Assembly (NCBI GenBank): GCA_031288935.1
Contig: JAITQL010000068.1
Coordinates: forward strand, 1-10,095
DNA: 10,095 nt
DNA from: Tannerella sp.
Lineage (GTDB): Bacteria; Bacteroidota; Bacteroidia; Bacteroidales; Tannerellaceae
Direction of reading: 5' to 3'
Shown here: piece by piece, positions 5,927-10,095 of the stretch
Numbering within the stretch: the stretch's first letter is position 1
How the letters are laid out: each line of letters begins with the position of its first letter
Notes under the pieces: generated by a model
The model's database searches: none
Told to the model about the DNA's origin: nothing
What the model saw: only the letters and a program-made list of their open reading frames with translations
Translations under genes and position numbers: made by a program

Positions 5927-8707
5927 TTAATGCGCTTCCATCCAGTTCCGGCCGGCGCCGTGTTCGGCGATCAGCGGCACTTGCAGTTCGACGGCGCCTT
6001 CCATTTCAGCGATGACGATCCCTTCCACCGTTTCCAGCTCGTCCTTCCAGACGTTGAAGTTCAATTCGTCGTGCACCTGCAGGATCATCTTGCTTCGCAG
6101 CCCCTCCTCCCTGAAACGCCGGGCGATCCTCACCATCGCCACCTTGATGATGTCCGCCGCGCTGCCCTGTATGGGCGCGTTGATGGCGTTGCGCTCGGCA
6201 TAGCCGCGAACAACGGCGTTGTTGGAACAGATGTCGGCCAGAAAGCGCTTCCGCTTGAAGAGCGTCTCGACGTAACCCTTCTCGCGGGCTACCTCGATGC
6301 TGCGTTCCATGTATTCCTTCACCGCGGGATAGGTGGCGAAATAGCCCTTGATCAGTTCGCGCGCCTCGCCGCGGGGGATGTTCAGCCGTTCGGCCAGCCC
6401 GTAGGTGGAAATGCCGTAGATGATGCCGAAGTTGGCCGTCTTGGCCTTGCGCCGCATCTCGGGAGTCACGTTTTCCGGCGCCACGCGGTAGATTTTGGCG
6501 GCCGTGGCCGAATGCACGTCGGCGCCGCTGCGGAAAGCCGCGATCATGTGTGCGTCGTTACTCAGGTGCGCCATGATGCGCAGCTCGATCTGCGAGTAGT
6601 CGGCGGAGAAGAAGACGCAATCCGCGTTGTCCGCGATAAACGCCTTCCGTATTTCCCGCCCGACGGCGTTGCGAACGGGAATGTTCTGCAGGTTGGGGTT
6701 GGTAGAGCTGAGCCGGCCGGTAACAGTCACCGTCTGGTTGAAGGACGTGTGTATCTTTCCCGTTCGCGGACTGATCAGTTCCGGCAGCGCGTCGGCGTAT
6801 GTACTTAGCAGCTTCCTGACGCCGCGGTAATCCAGCAGCTTGCCGACGATGGGATGCTTGTTGCGGAGCTTCTCCAGCACGTCTTCGCCCGTACTGTAGT
6901 TGCCGGTCTTCGTTTTCCTGCCGTCCGCCTCGATGTGCAGCCGCTCGAAGAGGATGGCGCCCACCTGTCTGGCCGAGTTGATGTTGAATGGCTGTCCCGC
7001 CAGCCCGTACAGTTCCTTTTCCAGCGCGGCGGCGGTCTGCGCAAGCCCGGAAGCGATTTGCCCAAGCGCCCCGCGGTCTACCTTTACGCCCGTCTCTTCC
7101 ATGTCGGCCAGCACGTCGACCAGCGGCATCTCGATGTCGAAAAAGAGCGGCTCCAGGCCGGCCGCCGCCAGCTTCGGCCCGAAGAAGTTACGCAGGCGCA
7201 GCGTCACGTCCGCGTCTTCCGCTGCATATTCACACACCCGGCTCACCGCCGCGGCGCGCATCGAAAGACGGTTCTTCCCCTTGGCGCCCAGCAGCGTGTC
7301 GAGCGCTACGGGACGATAGTTCAGGTACGTCTCCGACAGGTAGTCCATGCCATGCCGCAGCTCCGGGTTGAGCAGATAGTGGGCGATCATGGTATCGAAC
7401 AGCCTTCCGGCCACCCGTATCCCGTATTGACGCAGAAAGAGCAGGTCGAACTTGATGTTCTGCCCCGTTTTCATGATCCTTCCGTCCTGCAGCGGCGCCG
7501 CGAACGGCTCCAGCGCTTGCCGCACCTCCTCCTCCGCCTCGGGCAGGGGCACGTACCACGCTTCCCCTTCCTCCACGGCGAAGGAAATGCCCACCAGATG
7601 CCCCGTGAACGGGTCGAGGCTGTCCGTCTCCGTATCGAAAGCGAACGACCGGCAGGCCGCCAGCCGCCGCCCCAGCTCCGCCCGCTTCGCCGCCGTGTCG
7701 GTCAGGTGATACACGTGAGGCGTGTTGCCGATGTGCATCGGGCTGCCCTCCCCGCCGCCCGCCGCCTCGACGGTTGCCGCCGCCGGCGCGTCGGCCGGAT
7801 CGCCGAACATGGACAGCTGCACCGGCGCCTTCCGCACTTCCTTCCCTTCCAGTTTCTGCAAAAAGCCCTTGAACTCCAGTTCCCTGTACAGCTCCGTCAG
7901 CTGCGCCCTGTCCGGCTCCCGCAGCAGGCATGCGCCGGCATCGAATTGGACGGGCACGTCCGTCACAATCGTTGCCAGAAACTTTGAAAAGCGGATCTGC
8001 TCCGCGTTTTCCTCCACCTTCACGCGCAGACCGCCCCTGATCCGCGCCGTCTGCGCCAGCATGTTCTCGACCGTCCCGAATTGCGCCAGCAGCTTCCCTG
8101 CCGTCTTTTCCCCCACCCCCGGACAGCCCGGAATATTGTCCGACGCATCTCCCATCAGCCCCAGCAGGTCGGTCATCTGCCCCGCCTCCGCCAGTCCGTA
8201 CTTCGCCTTCACCTCCGTCACGCCCATCGTTTCATAGTCCCCCCCGAAACGGGGACGGTACTGGAAGACACGTTCCGACACAAGCTGCCCGTAGTCCTTG
8301 TCCGGCGTCATCATGTACACCTCGAACCCCCCGGCGGCCGCCTGCCCGGCCACCGTTCCGATGACGTCGTCCGCCTCGTACCGCATCACCTCCAGCACCG
8401 GCATCCCGTACGCGCGGACGATCCGCCGGATGTAAGGCGTGGAAAGGCGAATATCCTCCGGCGTCTCCTGGCGCTGCGACTTGTAAGCCCCGAAGGCCTC
8501 GTGGCGGAACGTAGGCCCCGGAGGGTCGAACCCCACCGCCGCGTGCGTCGGCGCAAGGCGGCGCAGCACATCCTCCAGCGTGTTGACGAACCCGAAAACC
8601 GCCGACGTGTTCATTCCCTTCGAATTGATCCGCGGATTGCGTATAAACGCATAATAGGAACGGTATATCAGAGCATAAGCATCTATCAAAAGCAATTTCA
8701 TAAGCAT
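5927..8707 (-). CDS. polA: DNA polymerase I
   Basis: A 926-residue three-domain enzyme, close to the length of E. coli Pol I. Residues 1-290 are the 5' nuclease, with acidic sites at Asp9, Asp113/114, Asp136/138 and GDASDNIPG (186-194), which remove RNA primers. After a low-complexity linker at about 290-325, the 3'-5' exonuclease spans about 330-510 with the proofreading carboxylates present: Asp358 and Glu360 (FAFDTET), Asp421 (NIKFDLLFL) and Asp500 (YAAEDADVT). The polymerase domain has motif A DYSQIELR (703-710), motif B RRKAKTANFGIIYG (752-765, Phe760) and motif C QVHDE (877-881, Asp880). The enzyme fills Okazaki and repair gaps in the cytoplasm. The ATG at 8701 (MKLLLIDAYALIYR) matches the family start better than the one at 8707; both are possible. 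It is divergent from the prenyl synthase gene and convergent with the dehydrogenase gene. Confidence 0.98.
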   Translation of the reverse strand: MLMKLLLIDAYALIYRSYYAFIRNPRINSKGMNTSAVFGFVNTLEDVLRRLAPTHAAVGFDPPGPTFRHEAFGAYKSQRQETPEDIRLSTPYIRRIVRAYGMPVLEVMRYEADDVIGTVAGQAAAGGFEVYMMTPDKDYGQLVSERVFQYRPRFGGDYETMGVTEVKAKYGLAEAGQMTDLLGLMGDASDNIPGCPGVGEKTAGKLLAQFGTVENMLAQTARIRGGLRVKVEENAEQIRFSKFLATIVTDVPVQFDAGACLLREPDRAQLTELYRELEFKGFLQKLEGKEVRKAPVQLSMFGDPADAPAAATVEAAGGGEGSPMHIGNTPHVYHLTDTAAKRAELGRRLAACRSFAFDTETDSLDPFTGHLVGISFAVEEGEAWYVPLPEAEEEVRQALEPFAAPLQDGRIMKTGQNIKFDLLFLRQYGIRVAGRLFDTMIAHYLLNPELRHGMDYLSETYLNYRPVALDTLLGAKGKNRLSMRAAAVSRVCEYAAEDADVTLRLRNFFGPKLAAAGLEPLFFDIEMPLVDVLADMEETGVKVDRGALGQIASGLAQTAAALEKELYGLAGQPFNINSARQVGAILFERLHIEADGRKTKTGNYSTGEDVLEKLRNKHPIVGKLLDYRGVRKLLSTYADALPELISPRTGKIHTSFNQTVTVTGRLSSTNPNLQNIPVRNAVGREIRKAFIADNADCVFFSADYSQIELRIMAHLSNDAHMIAAFRSGADVHSATAAKIYRVAPENVTPEMRRKAKTANFGIIYGISTYGLAERLNIPRGEARELIKGYFATYPAVKEYMERSIEVAREKGYVETLFKRKRFLADICSNNAVVRGYAERNAINAPIQGSAADIIKVAMVRIARRFREEGLRSKMILQVHDELNFNVWKDELETVEGIVIAEMEGAVELQVPLIAEHGAGRNWMEAH

Positions 8708-8741
8708 CCCTTTCAGTGAATTATTAAAAACGATTTGCGTG

Positions 8742-8749
8742 TAAAAGTA
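8742..8749 (-). promoter_or_regulatory. Candidate -7 element for polA
   Basis: The minus strand reads TACTTTTA, seven of eight bases of TAnnTTTG, about 35 bases upstream of the polA start. No TTG is visible at the -33 distance. The 100-bp divergent spacer 8708-8807 must hold both promoters. Confidence 0.3.
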
Positions 8750-8756
8750 CGAAAAA

Positions 8757-8788
8757 TCTGTATTACTCGCCGCTTTTTCCTATTTTTG
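8757..8788 (+). promoter_or_regulatory. Bacteroidota-type promoter of the polyprenyl synthase gene
   Basis: TATTTTTG (8781-8788) matches TAnnTTTG exactly. TCTG at 8757-8760 stands in for the -33 TTTG element, with a 20-base spacer. Transcription would start near 8795, shortly before the ATG at 8808. Confidence 0.6.
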
Positions 8789-8807
8789 CACCCTGTAAAA
8801 CAAAAGT

Positions 8808-9782
8808 ATGAACAACAGAACCCTCATCGAGCATCCCGTATCGGAAGCCTACGAACAGTTTCGCGCTGCCTTCGCCCTGTCGCTGCAAAGCGAAGTAAAA
8901 ACCGTCCGCATCGCCGTCGAAGCGATCCGCCGCAACAGCGGCAAGCACATCCGCCCCCTGCTGCTGCTGCTCGCCGCCCGTGCCTGCGGGCGCGTCGGCG
9001 ACAACACCGTCCCCGCCGCCGTACTGATCGAACTGCTCCACACCGCCTCGCTCCTCCACGACGACGTGATAGACGACACAAAGCTCCGCCGCGGCGTCCG
9101 CTCCGTAAACGCAATCTTCGACAACCGCATCGCCGTCCTCGTGGGCGATTTCATCCTTGCCGACGTCATGATCCGCGCCGCCGCGCTCGATTGCATGCCC
9201 GTCGTACACATCGTGGCCACCCTCTGCCGCGAAATGTCGCAAGGCGAAATCAAGCAAATCGAAAACGCCGACCGGCTCCTGCTTGCCGAAAAAGACTACT
9301 TCCTCGTCCTGAAGAAAAAAACGGCCACCCTCCTCGCCTCCTGCACCGAAATCGGCGCCGTCACCGCCGGCGCGCCCCTCGAACTGCAACAGCGCTGCCA
9401 CGCCATCGGAACGCTGCTCGGCTACGCCTTCCAGATCAGGGACGACATTTTCGACTACTTCGACGATCCGCAGACCGGCAAGCCCAACGGCAACGACCTG
9501 CGCGAAGGCAAAGTCACCCTCCCCCTGCTGCACGCCCTTTCCGCCGCCTCGCCGTCCGAAAAGGCGCCTTACCTGGACATGCTGCGCGAAAAAAAGCTCG
9601 ACCCCGCGCAGATCGCCACCCTGATCGACTTCGCCCGCGAGCGCGGCGGCATTGCATACGCCGAGATGCGCATGAACACCTGCAAGGAGCAGGCCGCCAC
9701 GCTCATCCGCACCCTCCCCTCCTCCGACGCCCGTACCGGACTGCTGCACCTGGCCGACTATCTGGTAGAGCGCACGAAATAA
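8808..9782 (+). CDS. ispB: Long-chain trans-polyprenyl diphosphate synthase
   Basis: A 324-residue all-helical isoprenyl synthase. It condenses isopentenyl diphosphate onto an allylic primer to make the long side chain, here probably for menaquinone. Both Asp-rich motifs are present: first DDVID (85-89, in LLHDDVIDD) and second DDIFD (212-216, in QIRDDIFDY). The substrate-binding GKHIRP (45-50) and the conserved LRRG (93-96) are also present. The small residues Ala80 and Ser81, five and four positions before the first motif, fit a long-chain product; short-chain enzymes usually have bulky aromatics there. The exact chain length cannot be read from sequence. A good -7 element precedes the gene and a strong hairpin terminator follows it 69 bp after the stop, so it is probably transcribed alone. 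Confidence 0.94.
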   Translation: MNNRTLIEHPVSEAYEQFRAAFALSLQSEVKTVRIAVEAIRRNSGKHIRPLLLLLAARACGRVGDNTVPAAVLIELLHTASLLHDDVIDDTKLRRGVRSVNAIFDNRIAVLVGDFILADVMIRAAALDCMPVVHIVATLCREMSQGEIKQIENADRLLLAEKDYFLVLKKKTATLLASCTEIGAVTAGAPLELQQRCHAIGTLLGYAFQIRDDIFDYFDDPQTGKPNGNDLREGKVTLPLLHALSAASPSEKAPYLDMLREKKLDPAQIATLIDFARERGGIAYAEMRMNTCKEQAATLIRTLPSSDARTGLLHLADYLVERTK

Positions 9783-9851
9783 ACAAACGTTCAAGACGCA
9801 AACGCACGGCATTCCCTGTCCGCCACGCCGGACATCGCCGCCGCGAAGCAC

Positions 9852-9889
9852 AAAAACACGTCCGCCACACATGTGGCGGACGTGTTTTT
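9852..9889 (+). terminator. Rho-independent terminator after the polyprenyl synthase gene
   Basis: A perfect 17-bp stem pairs 9852-9868 with 9873-9889 (core GTCCGCCAC/GTGGCGGAC) around the loop ACAT. It ends in a six-T run at 9885-9890, with an A-run on the other side, so it could work in both directions. The hairpin is in phase with the 42-bp repeat that follows. Confidence 0.92.
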
Positions 9890-10095
9890 TATTTGAAGCA
9901 CGTCCGCAACAAAAGTTCCAAACGTGTTTCCGGTCAGAAAAACGCCTGCAACAAAAGTTTTAAACGTGTTTCCGGTCAAAAAAACGGTTGGAACAAAAGT
10001 TTTAATCGTTTTTCCGGTTGAAAATACGGTTAAAACAAAAGTTTCAATCGTTTTTCCGGTAGAAAAAACGGTTTAAACAAAAGGTGCAGGCGTTT
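9860..10095. repeat. 42-bp tandem repeat array, continuing past the window edge
   Basis: Units begin at 9860, 9902, 9944, 9986, 10028 and 10070 (the last one cut). The shared core is ACAAAAGTTTTAAACGT followed by TTTCCGGT and an A-rich stretch; ACAAAAG recurs exactly every 42 bases at 9909, 9951, 9993, 10035 and 10077. The units at 9944-10069 are most alike. The first unit (9860) is divergent and contains the terminator hairpin, and a weak further unit may start at 9818 (GTCCGCCAC again). There are no unique spacers. No gene is seen in 9783-10095. Confidence 0.92.

Noticed and set aside
6854..7987. A 377-codon plus-strand frame inside polA
   Set aside because: An antisense shadow with a biased composition; polA is intact on the other strand.
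8763..9872. A 369-codon minus-strand frame opposite ispB
   Set aside because: Gly/Val/Glu-rich antisense shadow that covers the divergent promoter region and the terminator.
8735..10021. A 428-codon plus-strand frame over ispB and the repeat array
   Set aside because: It reads ispB in the wrong frame (Arg/Pro/His-rich) and then runs through the terminator and the 42-bp repeats.
9902..10095. Possible CRISPR array
   Set aside because: The repeats are directly adjacent at a 42-bp period with no unique spacers, the units are degenerate, and no cas gene is present.

Overview
The window looks like chromosomal DNA of a GC-rich member of the Bacteroidota, most likely Bacteroidales. The protein types support this: 780-residue MacB/FtsX-type permeases in tandem with a LolD-like ATPase, a small-antitoxin/VapC pair, and a Bacteroidota-type PolA. 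The -7 promoter elements of form TAnnTTTG and the lack of clear Shine-Dalgarno sequences fit as well. The genus cannot be told from the sequence.

Left part (1-4300), read mostly leftwards: a LolD/MacB-type ABC ATPase (3437-4117), an 8-TM permease (947-3295) and the 5' end of a second, closely related permease (<1-261). They look like one export or stress-response ABC locus. Upstream of the ATPase is a near-consensus sigma-54 (-24/-12) promoter at 4168-4183. Behind it are two 17-bp dyads (TGTCCA-N5-TGGACA type) whose centres lie 21 bp apart, as expected for an NtrC-family enhancer-binding protein. An AT-richer toxin-antitoxin pair (331-853, VapC-type PIN toxin with a 53-residue antitoxin) sits between the two permease genes on the opposite strand.

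Middle (4300-5930): a nucleotide-sugar dehydrogenase of the WbpO/TviB type (4557-5789) stands alone. It is flanked on both sides by hairpin-forming arrays of an 8-bp repeat (ATTCAAGG/ATTCAAAG). Its C-terminus appears short and ends right where the right-hand array starts.

Right part (5927-10095): polA (DNA polymerase I, all three domains intact) runs leftwards. It is divergent from a long-chain polyprenyl diphosphate synthase (8808-9782), probably for the menaquinone side chain. A strong terminator hairpin follows that gene. The hairpin is itself in register with a 42-bp tandem repeat that runs to the window edge and past it.

The most notable content is in the intergenic DNA: three short-period repeat families (7 bp, 8 bp and 42 bp) each occupy particular positions relative to gene ends, and the sigma-54 control region drives the ABC locus. 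I saw no clearly new multi-gene system, phage, IS element, CRISPR array or RNA gene.
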